In this document: one piece after another, positions 49,810 through 59,147 of the stretch
Layout of the letters: each line of letters opens with the position of its first letter
How positions within the stretch are numbered: the stretch's first letter is position 1
Origin: Paenibacillus_E qinlingensis
GTDB lineage: Bacteria; Bacillota; Bacilli; Paenibacillales; NBRC-103111
Direction: 5' to 3'
DNA: 64,000 nt
NCBI RefSeq assembly: GCF_028746185.1
Contig: NZ_JAQIVH010000055.1
Span: forward strand, 310,001 to 374,000
Translations under genes and position numbers: made by a program
Notes under the pieces: model-generated
What the model was told of the DNA's origin: nothing
Database searches by the model: none
Seen by the model: the letters and a program-made list of their open reading frames with translations, nothing else

Positions 49810-51816
49810 TTACACCTTAAATCTATCAACCACGACTTGCAAACCTGTCATCTGATCATGAAGTTCGATCGACTCTTTATGTACACGCTCGAACATCTGA
49901 CCCAATGTCTCCACATTGGCCAATACTTCCTCGGAACTTGCTGCCGTTTCCTCGGAACTCGCTGAGGAAAGCTCAATAAAGCCAACGATGATGTTTTTAC
50001 GGTTATCGACATGCTCCATATCTGCCGAGATACTTTCAATCGATTCATGGATTTGCTTCAAAGAGGAATGAATAAAATCAAATGTATCCGATGTCTGCCC
50101 TGCATTCTCTTCTTGTGAGCCCACGATGTGAAGCGACTGCTCCATCGCTGCGGATGTTAGCTGCGCAGAATGCATAACATTCTCAATCAACGTCTGAATA
50201 TGCTCAGATGCCTCGCCTGCTTGAACGGAAAGTGTTCTCACCTCAGCAGCAACTACGGCGAATCCGCGGCCGTTTTCGCCTGCTCGTGCTGCCTCAATTG
50301 AAGCGTTGAGCGCTAGTAAGTTCGTTTGTCTTGAGATGGCATGAATCGTGGTGACCATCTCTTTAATGGCATCAATATCCATCATAAGATTGCTTACGCT
50401 GGATGCTACTTCTTTGGTCACGGTAACGTTATTGCGGATCAACTCGATCATCGCTCGCATCGCTTCGGCGCCACGTTCTTCCTTCTCGCGAATAATTGTA
50501 CTATTATTCTGTAGAAGTTGAACATGTCCCTTGGTGTCGTCAATCAATTCCGCCAATTCGTGAACGCCCTTCAAGCCATCCTCTACTACCTCTGCTTGCG
50601 TTCCAGCAGCCGTTGCCAATTCATGAATGGTCGTATTAATTTCATAGGAAATTGTATTGGTTTGCTTCATCGAATCTTGAATATGATCGGCATTGCCTTT
50701 ACTCAAATGTGCAGATTGTTTAACATCTTTGACGATCACATGAATTTTCTCAATAAATTGATTTGTCGCCGTCGACAGTTTGCCGATTTCGTCCATCGAG
50801 GTATCGGGAAGCCTTCTCGTCAAATCTCCATCCCCCTGAGCGATCGCAACCATAGCTGATTGCAGGTTCTCCAATCGTTTGAACTGGCGACTAACAATGT
50901 AGAATAAGATTGCCCCTGCAATCAGCAAGCCTGCCAGTGTGGCTATACAGGTTGTGTAGAAGAAGTTTGTCAAGACCTGCTCAGACAACGTCAATACAAG
51001 CACTTGACCCGTTGACAACGATCTAAAGTAATACTTGGCTTTGGTTCCATTGTACGACATCGTCTCGAACGCTTTATGTTCCCCAGATAGGCTTACGCTA
51101 AGGGAATCTAGCAGCTTCGCGTCTAACTGCGTAACAGCCTCATCGGATGAGGCGACGAGTTTGCCCGTGGCATCAACGACGCCTGCAAATAGTACATCTC
51201 CGCCAAGCTCCGACTTTAATTGCGTAAGTACTGGCTTTGCTCCTATTTTACTATCGAGTTCAGTTAATGTAGCTCCATCTCTTCCTGTTTGTACAATGCG
51301 TGGCGATGTCCAACCAGACACTCCAACGTATTTATACACTTTAGGATCGACACTTCGCTGTTGCGCCGGTTGTGTGACAACTTTTTGCTTACCGGAAATG
51401 AGATCCATAAACTCATAGGCTTGATTCTTAGGATCAGCACCGAAATTGAAATCAATCTTTTCGCCCGCATTCGTCAGTACTAACTGCCCCTGTGCATTGG
51501 TGATCCAAAACTCATCTATTCCGGAGCGCTCAGCTATTTCTACTGCTTGTTTATAGGTCATCGGAATTTTATCATACATATAGGATAGAAGGGCTGCTTG
51601 TCCGATCATCTCCTTCTCCATCACACTTTCTGTTGTCTTTCTCGCAATTATAGCGTTTTCAATTCCAATTCTAGCTGTTTCTAACGTTGTAAAGCCTTTT
51701 TCATGAAGACTTTCAGCAGTCTGCTGATACGTAAGTGTCGCTGTTCCTACGGACACAGCAAACAATACGACCATTAAAGGCCAAATGATTTTGTACTTGA
51801 TTGATTTGATAGCCAT
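49810..51816 (-). CDS. Methyl-accepting chemotaxis protein
   Basis: A 668-residue transmembrane receptor: helix 1 at about 10-28, an extracytoplasmic sensing domain with dCache-like features (about 35-275), helix 2 near 285-305, a HAMP domain (RQFKRLENLQSAMVAIAQGDG...DEIGKLS) and an MCP signalling domain with the hairpin tip SRQTNLLALNASIEAARAGE-(N)GRGFAVVA. AAAGGGAG precedes ATG 51816; the frame extends to 51879. Ligand unknown. No chemotaxis genes are adjacent. Confidence 0.92.
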   Translation of the reverse strand: MAIKSIKYKIIWPLMVVLFAVSVGTATLTYQQTAESLHEKGFTTLETARIGIENAIIARKTTESVMEKEMIGQAALLSYMYDKIPMTYKQAVEIAERSGIDEFWITNAQGQLVLTNAGEKIDFNFGADPKNQAYEFMDLISGKQKVVTQPAQQRSVDPKVYKYVGVSGWTSPRIVQTGRDGATLTELDSKIGAKPVLTQLKSELGGDVLFAGVVDATGKLVASSDEAVTQLDAKLLDSLSVSLSGEHKAFETMSYNGTKAKYYFRSLSTGQVLVLTLSEQVLTNFFYTTCIATLAGLLIAGAILFYIVSRQFKRLENLQSAMVAIAQGDGDLTRRLPDTSMDEIGKLSTATNQFIEKIHVIVKDVKQSAHLSKGNADHIQDSMKQTNTISYEINTTIHELATAAGTQAEVVEDGLKGVHELAELIDDTKGHVQLLQNNSTIIREKEERGAEAMRAMIELIRNNVTVTKEVASSVSNLMMDIDAIKEMVTTIHAISRQTNLLALNASIEAARAGENGRGFAVVAAEVRTLSVQAGEASEHIQTLIENVMHSAQLTSAAMEQSLHIVGSQEENAGQTSDTFDFIHSSLKQIHESIESISADMEHVDNRKNIIVGFIELSSASSEETAASSEEVLANVETLGQMFERVHKESIELHDQMTGLQVVVDRFKV

Positions 51817-51939
51817 CTTGTTCTCCCTTTTATGTAGTTTCAATAATTCTAAATAATCCATTTCGCCATTTACCAACATATTCCTGCAAAAAGACCTATT
51901 ATTCGACGGGAGGTAATGAATTTGTAGGTTGATAGAACT

Positions 51940-51984
51940 AAAAAAAGCTCTCCGGAAGTAGAATAATCTACGCCCAGAAAGCCC
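51940..51984 (-). terminator. Terminator of the alpha/beta hydrolase gene
   Basis: Minus strand GCTTTCTGG-GC-GTAGA-TTAT-TCTAC-TT-CCGGAGAGC with two G-U pairs, then seven T residues. Confidence 0.8.
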
Positions 51985-51994
51985 TCTAACACTT

Positions 51995-52825
51995 TTAAAT
52001 ACTCAGCATGCTACGTATTGCACTTCTTGTCTCCTCAATCGCCATTCTCAGTGGCTGCGTCTCACCTTGATAAGGATGTACACTTCCAAAGGTATGGTTG
52101 CCCCCTGGAATCTTCACCCATTGAATCGCTGCGTTGTTCGCGACTAGCTTTTCAGAACCTTTGAGCAACCGTTCCCCATCTTCTGTGCCTTGAACAAGTG
52201 TAATTGGGAAAGTAGCTTCATTAATTCTTTCAACGATATCAAATCTCTCTTCGTTGCGTTCCATATCTTCTAAGATTTCAAGATCGAGCGGCATCATTTG
52301 CTTCGTTCGTCCATTCAAGGTATAGGAGCGGCCAGTGGCCCTCATCTCCGCTTTATTCTCAGGTGTGAGCAAATCGACATGAGCAATCCCATTCCAGCTG
52401 ATGACGCCTGCAATTTCCTCAGGATGATCCAACGCATAAATCAAGCTCACACCCGCTCCTCTGCTATGACCAAGTAAGAGGATTGGCTTATCCGTGCCTA
52501 CGTGTTTATGAATATCAGCAATAATAACTTGTACGTCCTCTAGATCTTTAGAATAGGTATCACCTGCGAATTTCTCTAGCTCTGTAAAATTCATCAAATC
52601 TTCACCAACCCCATTGTGGGAAAAATTCAGGGCAACGACATCTACAGCTTCTGCCAATTCGCTCGCGACATGGGGAAACATTCCCCAATTTTTGAAGCCT
52701 TTATAACCATGTAATAGTAATAATGTGCCCTTACTCGGTTCTTGCTTTGCTTTATAAATATCGCCTCGTACGATACGCTGCTCTGACATATGTAGTTCAA
52801 AAGGTATTCCTTTATAGTCCTCCAT
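51995..52825 (-). CDS. Alpha/beta hydrolase (dienelactone-hydrolase-like)
   Basis: A 276-residue cytosolic serine hydrolase. LLLLHGYKGFKNWGMF forms the oxyanion region, LLGHSRGAGVSL the nucleophile elbow, GTEDGERL the acid and PGGNHTFG the catalytic His. AAGGAAGGAG precedes the ATG. Resembles the 'osmotically inducible/YqjL-like' hydrolases; the substrate is unknown. Confidence 0.87.
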   Translation of the reverse strand: MEDYKGIPFELHMSEQRIVRGDIYKAKQEPSKGTLLLLHGYKGFKNWGMFPHVASELAEAVDVVALNFSHNGVGEDLMNFTELEKFAGDTYSKDLEDVQVIIADIHKHVGTDKPILLLGHSRGAGVSLIYALDHPEEIAGVISWNGIAHVDLLTPENKAEMRATGRSYTLNGRTKQMMPLDLEILEDMERNEERFDIVERINEATFPITLVQGTEDGERLLKGSEKLVANNAAIQWVKIPGGNHTFGSVHPYQGETQPLRMAIEETRSAIRSMLSI

Positions 52826-52996
52826 CTGTTTCTCCTTCCTTTCGTTACCAAATCAATAATCAATCGTATACTTTTGTCATTTTATCACAATCTAACTCAG
52901 ACAAGACAACTTTAGCCAACCGAGCCTGTAAATTTCTTGTAAAACAACCAACTCGCATCTTTGACAAAAATGCCCTACGATAAGGAGGAAGCTTCC

Positions 52997-54136
52997 CTGT
53001 TATCAAGCCGAAAACGCAGTAAACTGCGACTACTATTTCTCACCTTCCTTCTAACTCAGCTTTTGAGTCAAGGAATTAACAGCCGTTCACAAGCACAGCC
53101 TATGGAACCTTTACACAAAGAGACGGCCGCCGAAGCGGGAACCATCCAACTTCAAGTCAAAGCATCACCAGGAGCTCTTTATCAATCAGAACTTTCCTTC
53201 GTTAATAAACCATTACAACGCGCATTGGAAGAGAGTACGACAGGCGATGCTTCTTTAGAACCGATCCCACCTGACACCACGCTCATGTATTACAAAAAAG
53301 GGCAACCACTTCTTCTTGGTGTCACCCCAAGCGGGGAAGTCGTTGATTGGATTTCGAAGCAACATATCTCTCTCCCCAAATCTGCTCAGGAAACGCTGCA
53401 AGCACAAGTGCAATCCCTGCGTGCCAAGCATTATGGCGAGATGCTGCCTTGGGAAGAAGCAAGTCTCGTTCTCCCCAAATTCAGTTCATTTACCGTCGTG
53501 GATGTGATGAGCGGACTTAGCTTCGAAGGGCAGCGTCGCGCGGGCTCCCACCATGCGGATGTGCAGCCGCTAACGAAAACCGACTCCGCGACGCTCAAAA
53601 GCATTTATGGCGGCAAGTGGAGCTGGGACCGCCGAGCGGTCCTAGTGAAGCTGAATGGCCGCACGCTCGCCGCCTCCATGCATGGCATGCCGCATGGCGG
53701 TGATGGTATACCGGGAAATGACTTCGACGGTCATTTCTGTATTCACTTCCTCGGGAGCGTGACCCACGGCTCCCGCTCCGTTGACCCGGCGCACCAGGTC
53801 ATGGTGCACCGAGCCGCAGGCTTGCTGCTGGACTACGTCAGGAAGCTCTCGCCCTGGGCGCTGATCGACGTCTGGATCAGCGCCGCACACCAAGGTGACC
53901 TGCAGCTGCTGCAGGTCACCACAGGGCAAGAACAGGCGATGCATGTGCGAAGCATGCGCCGCCTGTCCAAGTTCCAGGAGCAGGATACATCCCAGCTCCT
54001 GCAATTCGATACAACTGTCGATGTAACCATGACAGGGGCTAGGGCCTCCGCGGTGTCGAGTCGCCGCGTACTTTTCCATCTTGAACGTACCACTGTACAA
54101 GATCGGTGGTACATACGCAGCGCGGTGATCCAATGA
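52997..54136 (+). CDS. Secreted protein of unknown function with a GHFCIHF signature
   Basis: About 379 residues. TAAGGAGG at 52981-52987 sits inside the open frame and points to a CTG start at 52997, giving an ideal signal peptide (SSRKRSKLRLLFLTFLLTQLL then an SRSQAQ cleavage region). Alternatives are ATG 52970 or TTG 52961 without ribosome binding sites. The core (about 230-285) carries SMHGMPHGGDGIPGN, GHFCIHFLGSVTHGS and DPAHQ: His246, Cys248 and His250 (CTG numbering) could form a catalytic or metal site. Bases 53500-53960 are GC-rich (67% at 53641-53700). Not assigned to a known family by me. Confidence 0.75.
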   Translation: MLSSRKRSKLRLLFLTFLLTQLLSQGINSRSQAQPMEPLHKETAAEAGTIQLQVKASPGALYQSELSFVNKPLQRALEESTTGDASLEPIPPDTTLMYYKKGQPLLLGVTPSGEVVDWISKQHISLPKSAQETLQAQVQSLRAKHYGEMLPWEEASLVLPKFSSFTVVDVMSGLSFEGQRRAGSHHADVQPLTKTDSATLKSIYGGKWSWDRRAVLVKLNGRTLAASMHGMPHGGDGIPGNDFDGHFCIHFLGSVTHGSRSVDPAHQVMVHRAAGLLLDYVRKLSPWALIDVWISAAHQGDLQLLQVTTGQEQAMHVRSMRRLSKFQEQDTSQLLQFDTTVDVTMTGARASAVSSRRVLFHLERTTVQDRWYIRSAVIQ

Positions 54137-54186
54137 GTAAAGCCCGGCCACTTTGGAAGTCCCAAAGCAGTCGGGCTTTACTTATT
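54134..54186. terminator. Bidirectional terminator between the GHFCIHF gene and the DUF1906 gene
   Basis: AGTAAAGCCCG and CGGGCTTTACTT arms with a nested CTTTGG/CCAAAG stem. Confidence 0.85.
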
Positions 54187-54199
54187 TGTTTCACCGATT

Positions 54200-54943
54200 C
54201 TATTGTAAGGATTGACCCGAGACCTTACGTAATTCATTGGCAAGTCGATGAAACTCATTTTGTGCAGGTACGGATGAGGTTGCTCCGTATCCCGCTGAAA
54301 GGAAAGGAATAATCGCATTAGCATCCTTCACTGTAAGTGGATTGCTAGGTGGTTCTGGTGTAATCCGTTTATTCCACCAGCCTTCATTCCCATATGATTC
54401 ATCATAATCAACAGCGATACCATTCGCCATCACATCGTTGAGGTATTGATAAATATGAATAAATGTTGATTTCTTACCTCCGCTCCAAGCATAGGTTTGC
54501 CAGAACCGGGAGCATGCGCCGGCAGCATATACAGCCTCCATCACGGCGTATGAACCATACACGCCTGTCGTGTACGCTGGTGTAGCTTCACTTGCCGCTC
54601 TGATATATGCGATAACCGTTGGCATTTGGGCGGAAGACACATCAAAATCTACAGCAAAATAGATGCAGCTGCCCTCAGGCTGACCCACTTGCGCGGCAAC
54701 TTGCAAAGCTGTTGCACCATCCGCCAAACCAGCACTTCTACCGCCAAGAGCACGACTCGCCGTTGTCTCATATACAGAAACCAACTGTAAACCAGCTGCA
54801 CTAATGACGTCAGACTCTGATTTCGTTAAAGCCTTTGCACCACTTGGCACCAAATATCTGGCAACAAATGTATAACCCTGTCCGACGAAAGCAGCCGCTT
54901 TTTGTGCCGTAAGCGGTGTTGAACAATCAAACCCTTTCGCCAC
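54200..54943 (-). CDS. DUF1906 glycoside-hydrolase-like protein
   Basis: A 247-residue TIM-barrel protein of the Rv2525c-like DUF1906 family. KGFDCSTPLTAQKAAAFV at the start, ARYLVPSGAKAL, IYFAVDFDVS with the catalytic-type acid pair, GVYGSYAVMEA and WQTYAWSGGK are the family marks. The C-terminal tail (about 195-247) is extra. The GTG start at 54943 follows AGGTGATGG. No signal peptide. Likely acts on cell-wall or spore glycans; not demonstrated. Confidence 0.88.
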   Translation of the reverse strand: MAKGFDCSTPLTAQKAAAFVGQGYTFVARYLVPSGAKALTKSESDVISAAGLQLVSVYETTASRALGGRSAGLADGATALQVAAQVGQPEGSCIYFAVDFDVSSAQMPTVIAYIRAASEATPAYTTGVYGSYAVMEAVYAAGACSRFWQTYAWSGGKKSTFIHIYQYLNDVMANGIAVDYDESYGNEGWWNKRITPEPPSNPLTVKDANAIIPFLSAGYGATSSVPAQNEFHRLANELRKVSGQSLQ

Positions 54944-54989
54944 TTGCCATCACCTACTTTCCAATTGGTATTCACAGCATATGCCAAAA

Positions 54990-55029
54990 GAACGAGACCC
55001 GACACCACCAGGCATCTAAAGTCCCGTTC
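54990..55029 (-). terminator. Second, weaker hairpin downstream of the DUF2277 gene
   Basis: Minus strand GAACGGGAC (55029-55021) pairs with GTCTCGTTC (54998-54990) with one G-U, followed by TTTTGG. It stands in tandem with the terminator at 55039-55069. Confidence 0.5.
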
Positions 55030-55038
55030 TCGGGCATG

Positions 55039-55069
55039 AAAAAAGGCTCTTCTCCAAGGAGAAAAGCCC
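55039..55069 (-). terminator. Terminator of the DUF2277 gene
   Basis: Minus strand GGCTTTTCTCC-TT-GGAGAAGAGCC followed by six T residues. Confidence 0.85.
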
Positions 55070-55084
55070 GTTCTTTCATTCAAT

Positions 55085-55363
55085 TTAAACTTCCTTCGTA
55101 CCAAAACGAATGGCATTTCGTTCTTTGGCTCGCTGCGCTTCTACTTCTCGATTCCGAGGCTCCGCATTCGTAACCAATGAGTCCATTAGCTTCTGTGCAG
55201 CCAAAGCCACCTCTTGCACGGCTAGCTGGAAAACGGCTTCATTCACTTTTGAAGGCTCTGTGAACCCTGAGATCTTGCGCACAAATTGCAAGGACGCCGC
55301 CCGAACTTCATCTTCAGTCACAATCGGTTCATAGTTGAACAGTGGTTTAATATTTCGGCACAT
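55085..55363 (-). CDS. DUF2277 family protein
   Basis: A 92-residue protein. MCRNIKPLFNYEPIVTEDE-VRAASLQFVRKISG is the DUF2277 hallmark, ending with RNREVEAQRAKERNAIRFG. Soluble, helical, function unknown. AAGGAG lies upstream of the ATG. Confidence 0.9.
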   Translation of the reverse strand: MCRNIKPLFNYEPIVTEDEVRAASLQFVRKISGFTEPSKVNEAVFQLAVQEVALAAQKLMDSLVTNAEPRNREVEAQRAKERNAIRFGTKEV

Positions 55364-55471
55364 GTCGTACTCCTTCGGGCAATGTCTCCCATTTATACTC
55401 TGTTCTCAATATAATAGATGCCCATTGTTTTTTCAAGAACGTGTACATCTAAGCACTTTTCCGCAGGTCGC

Positions 55472-56167
55472 CTATACCATAAATCTATATCCAGATCCCC
55501 AAACTGTTCCTATGTACTGAGGTTTAGAAGGGGTTTCCTCTATTTTCTCTCTAATTCTGGCAATATGAACGGTTACCGTTGAGGCGTCACTCATCGCATC
55601 CATTCCCCAAATCCGCTCAAATAACTCTTCCTTGCCGAATACCCGATTAGGATATTGAACAAGAAACAGAAGCAGGTCAAATTCCTTTTGAGCCAGAACA
55701 ACTTCATTTCCATTCACAAACACGCGTCTGGCTTCTTTCTGAAGTTCAAGCCCCCTAATCTGAATCGAGCTTCCTTCCATGCCTTTCCCAAACCGCTCTT
55801 TCATCCGCTCGAACTTTTTCAGATGAGCACTTACCCGTGCCACAAGCTCTCCCGAGCTGAATGGCTTTGTTATATAATCGTCCGCGCCGAGGCCTAATCC
55901 ATTGACTTTATAAATTTCTTCGGCTCTCGCCGATACCAGGAGGACAGGAATATCATCATGTTCACGAATGGTTCTTAACACTTCAAATCCATCTATATCG
56001 GGCAGCATGATATCTAAGATAACAAGCTCAAACGCTTCCTCCTTGAGCGCTCTCAGACCATCAGAGCCGTAGTTTACGATCTTAACGGAATAGCCGCTTA
56101 ACTCCAGATAATCTCTTTGCAAATTAGCAATGCTCTGGTCATCTTCAACAATCAGAATTCTTTTCAT
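55472..56167 (-). CDS. OmpR-family response regulator
   Basis: A 231-residue regulator. The receiver has ILIVEDDQSIANL, the phospho-acceptor Asp in LVILDIMLPDIDG, LVSARAEEI and the Lys in DYITKPFSSGEL; the C-terminal winged helix contains RRVFVNGNEVVLAQKEFDLL and TVTVHIARIREKIE. The ATG at 56167 follows GGAGG at five bases; ATG 56170 is two bases away and less likely. Last gene of the 60.4-55.5 kb operon, six codons after the kinase gene. Confidence 0.93.
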   Translation of the reverse strand: MKRILIVEDDQSIANLQRDYLELSGYSVKIVNYGSDGLRALKEEAFELVILDIMLPDIDGFEVLRTIREHDDIPVLLVSARAEEIYKVNGLGLGADDYITKPFSSGELVARVSAHLKKFERMKERFGKGMEGSSIQIRGLELQKEARRVFVNGNEVVLAQKEFDLLLFLVQYPNRVFGKEELFERIWGMDAMSDASTVTVHIARIREKIEETPSKPQYIGTVWGSGYRFMV

Positions 56168-56185
56168 CATAACCTCCAAGCCTAT

Positions 56186-57610
56186 TTAGAACTTTTTAAG
56201 AGATATCATAATCCCGGTTCCCTCACCTACAGCGCTTTTAGCCCATATTTTCCCGTCATGCCCTTCAATAATTTGCTTAGCAATGGCTAGGCCCAATCCA
56301 CTTCCATTCTTTCTTGAGGGATCTACCTGATAAAATCGTTCAAAGATGAAAGGAAGCTTGTCCTCGGGTATGCCATTTCCATTGTCTTTAATTTCAATAA
56401 TGGCAGATGTCCTAGTTTCCCTGAGTATAATGTCGATCTTGCCATTACCTTTTCCGGCATACGTCATGGCATTATCAATGATATTTTGCACGACCCTCTT
56501 TAATCTTTCGCCATCAATTAACACTTTGACAGGCTCTTTTAATTCATTTATTAAAGATACGGCTACATTCGCCTTTTCACATTCATATTTATGATCTGCC
56601 ACACAATCCTCGAAATAACTGGCCAAATCACTCTTTTCAAAATGGTAGGGAAGTTGATTCAAATCAAGTTTGGAGTATAGAAGTAAATCATCAATCATTG
56701 CATTGACCAAAATAGCCTTAGATCGGGCCGTTTCTAGATACTCCTCCATCTTCTCAGGCGTCTTTGCGACCCCATCAATAATGCCTTCGATATAACCTTT
56801 AATAGAAGTCACAGGCGTCTTTAAATCATGAGAAATACTTGAAACAAGAAACTTCCGATTATCATCATATTTTTGCTGTAAATAAACAGATTCCTTCAAC
56901 TTGATCCGCATTAACTCCAAAGTTATCCCCAATTCCCGAATCTCGCCTTCACCATCTTCTGAAATTTCGTTACTTAGATCACCTTCCCTAATTTTGATCG
57001 CAGCTTCCGTTAATCGGGAGATCGGGATGATAATTCTACGTGAGAACTTATAGGATATCCACACATTCATTAGTAAAAAAACAACCGTAAAAAAACTAAT
57101 CGTAAAGATGCCAAGCATCCAATATACCTTTGTATTAACCTTGATTGGGGCAAGCAGCAGTAGAATACCCGAATCGCCTGACGAGAGTTTGAAATCAGCT
57201 CTATTAAACAGATAAGTTTTGCCATCAAGCTCGATCTCGCTGCGATTAGAGTCACTGGAGAGCATTATGCTCCTCTCGATATCAATCTTATTAAAATGTT
57301 GTGTGGCAAACCTAACCTCTCTACCCACGATAAGGATCGCACTGGCATTCAAAACGTTCACGCGATCAGTGAGCTCTTGTTGATACTTCGTATCCAGAAG
57401 TCCCTCGAACCCCAGGATCAGCGCTTCTCTTTTCATCTCACTGATGGCTGCACGAACCTCAAACGCTCGTTGAAACTGCTCTATACCGGCTTCGCGGCCC
57501 AAAACTTTCGTGTACGTAGCAATAAAAATAATGACAGCCAAGATCGTCAAACCAATGGAAAGCAGCACAGCCAGCGTATTCATCGTGAAAAAACGTTTCG
57601 TTAAGTGCAT
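56186..57610 (-). CDS. Sensor histidine kinase of the OmpR class
   Basis: A 474-residue membrane kinase: helices at about 10-33 and 163-184 frame an extracytoplasmic domain of about 130 residues, then HAMP (PISRLTEAAIKIREGDLSNE), HisKA with phospho-His261 in SSISHDLKTPVTS and HATPase (NIIDNAMTYAG, DNGNGIP, GSGLGLAIAKQI). Located between the ABC permease gene and the response regulator gene on the same strand. It probably senses an envelope perturbation or a peptide and controls the operon (inference). Confidence 0.92.
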   Translation of the reverse strand: MHLTKRFFTMNTLAVLLSIGLTILAVIIFIATYTKVLGREAGIEQFQRAFEVRAAISEMKREALILGFEGLLDTKYQQELTDRVNVLNASAILIVGREVRFATQHFNKIDIERSIMLSSDSNRSEIELDGKTYLFNRADFKLSSGDSGILLLLAPIKVNTKVYWMLGIFTISFFTVVFLLMNVWISYKFSRRIIIPISRLTEAAIKIREGDLSNEISEDGEGEIRELGITLELMRIKLKESVYLQQKYDDNRKFLVSSISHDLKTPVTSIKGYIEGIIDGVAKTPEKMEEYLETARSKAILVNAMIDDLLLYSKLDLNQLPYHFEKSDLASYFEDCVADHKYECEKANVAVSLINELKEPVKVLIDGERLKRVVQNIIDNAMTYAGKGNGKIDIILRETRTSAIIEIKDNGNGIPEDKLPFIFERFYQVDPSRKNGSGLGLAIAKQIIEGHDGKIWAKSAVGEGTGIMISLKKF

Positions 57611-57622
57611 GTAGATTCCTTT

Positions 57623-58375
57623 CTATATATCCTTTCTGTCAAACAAGTAATACCCAGTAGTAAATAACATGATACCACAACCGAGCATAATTAGAATCTG
57701 GCGGCTTATTTTGAAGAAATTGATGGATTCAGATATCCAAAGGGTATACCAGTCAAACATCGACGTGATAAAAAAACTGGAATAGGATGAGAATACAATG
57801 CCCAGAAAATTAAATCCAATAAATACAAGAATGGACAGGAAAAATACGGCTAGTCCTCCCTGAATAAGATTGGATAACAGCACAACGATAAGCGCAAACA
57901 CAAATACAGGAAAAAAAGTTAAGCCATATGACACCAGCACCTTTACGATTCCAATGAAACTGGCGGAAGAAGGATTGAATATAAACCCAGCTAACAGCGA
58001 TAAAACCATAATAAACAAAAGATTACCAGCAATAAATAGTGCTAAATTCAAAACCTTAGCGGTAAACACGCCGAATCTAGATACTGGTCTTAAAAGAGTG
58101 ATTTTCATCGTATTCGAAGAGGATTCACCATTAAACATATCAATCGCTACAAATATGGCAAATAACGGTAATAGGGTATAAGCAATAAACGTCAGTACGG
58201 CTATAGGAAATTCAATACTCCCTACAACTCTCAGTCCAAGGCCATGTTTAATCGTTGTTACCGCAATTTGACCGATCACGACGGCAAGAATGGATAATAT
58301 CGCGGCTGCCATTATTTTTTTCTTTTTCAGCAGCTTCACGGATTCATTTATAAATGCAGCTTTAAACCCTACCAT
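57623..58375 (-). CDS. ABC-2 type permease (BcrB-like)
   Basis: A 250-residue membrane protein with six helices typical of antibiotic-immunity permeases. FINESVKLLKKKKIMAAAIL at the start, LTFIAYTLLPLFAIFVAIDMF and GYYLFDRKDI at the end. The start at 58375 follows GAGGTGG and overlaps the ATPase gene by 14 bases; the ORF itself reaches 58408. Confidence 0.87.
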   Translation of the reverse strand: MVGFKAAFINESVKLLKKKKIMAAAILSILAVVIGQIAVTTIKHGLGLRVVGSIEFPIAVLTFIAYTLLPLFAIFVAIDMFNGESSSNTMKITLLRPVSRFGVFTAKVLNLALFIAGNLLFIMVLSLLAGFIFNPSSASFIGIVKVLVSYGLTFFPVFVFALIVVLLSNLIQGGLAVFFLSILVFIGFNFLGIVFSSYSSFFITSMFDWYTLWISESINFFKISRQILIMLGCGIMLFTTGYYLFDRKDI

Positions 58376-59087
58376 TCCTGTCCACCTCACTAACAAAATA
58401 ATTCTCAAGCGACGAATAAAAAGATAGAATATTTTGGGTATACTCCACGTTAACCAGTTTGCCTCCGTAAATAATTCCGATTCTCGAACACGTTAATTCC
58501 ACATCATGAATCAAGTGGCTGGAGATGAAGAAAGTCGTGCCTTCCTGCGAAAGCTGTTTGATCAACTTCCTCATTTCCAACATTCCTTCCACATCCAGTC
58601 CGTTTAACGGCTCGTCCAAGATTAACAGTTTCGGTTTTGATAGAATTGCCGCCGCGATCCCCAGTCTTTGTTTCATCCCGAGCGAAAATTTTTGTGATTT
58701 TTCATTTTTATATTTCAGCATCCCTGTGATTTCCAGACATTCATCAATTCTTCGCTGATCGATCTCAGGATAAAATCTTGCAAACAATTTCAAGTTTTCA
58801 TTTGCCGTCAAATAAGGATACGATTCCGCTGTTTCAATAATACAGCCAACATATTTCATTGCGTTGACATAGTCTTCTGCCACACTCGCTCCGAAAATCT
58901 TTACATCGCCTTGATCTGGCTTCATGAGTCCTGTAATCATCTTCATAGCTGTCGTTTTTCCCGCACCATTAGGTCCAAGAAAACCGAATATATCACCTTG
59001 ATCTACTTCTAAATTCAAATCGCTGATTCCTCGGCCATTCGTAAATGACTTGGTTAAGCCCGTTATTTCGATCGCCTTGACTGTCAA
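58362..59087 (-). CDS. ABC transporter ATPase (BcrA-like)
   Basis: A 241-residue ATPase of the bacitracin/lantibiotic immunity type. Walker A GPNGAGKTT, Q-loop CIIETAESYPYLTANEN, signature FSLGMKQRLG (the usual SGG is SLG, as in BcrA homologues), Walker B LLILDEPLNGLD and H-loop SSHLIHDVE. The TTG at 59087 follows GGGAGAT. A strong terminator separates it from the upstream secreted-protein gene. Confidence 0.92.
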   Translation of the reverse strand: MTVKAIEITGLTKSFTNGRGISDLNLEVDQGDIFGFLGPNGAGKTTAMKMITGLMKPDQGDVKIFGASVAEDYVNAMKYVGCIIETAESYPYLTANENLKLFARFYPEIDQRRIDECLEITGMLKYKNEKSQKFSLGMKQRLGIAAAILSKPKLLILDEPLNGLDVEGMLEMRKLIKQLSQEGTTFFISSHLIHDVELTCSRIGIIYGGKLVNVEYTQNILSFYSSLENYFVSEVDRNGRV

Positions 59088-59101
59088 TTCATCATCTCCC
59101 T

Positions 59102-59140
59102 AAAAAATCTCAGGAAGCCGCTATTCGCCGCCTCCTGAGA
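59102..59140 (-). terminator. Internal terminator between the secreted-protein gene and the ABC ATPase gene
   Basis: Minus strand TCTCAGGA-GGCGGC...GCGGCT-TCCTGAGA followed by six T residues, eight bases after the stop at 59148. It should give more secreted-protein mRNA than exporter and kinase mRNA. Confidence 0.8.
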
Positions 59141-59147
59141 ATCATTT

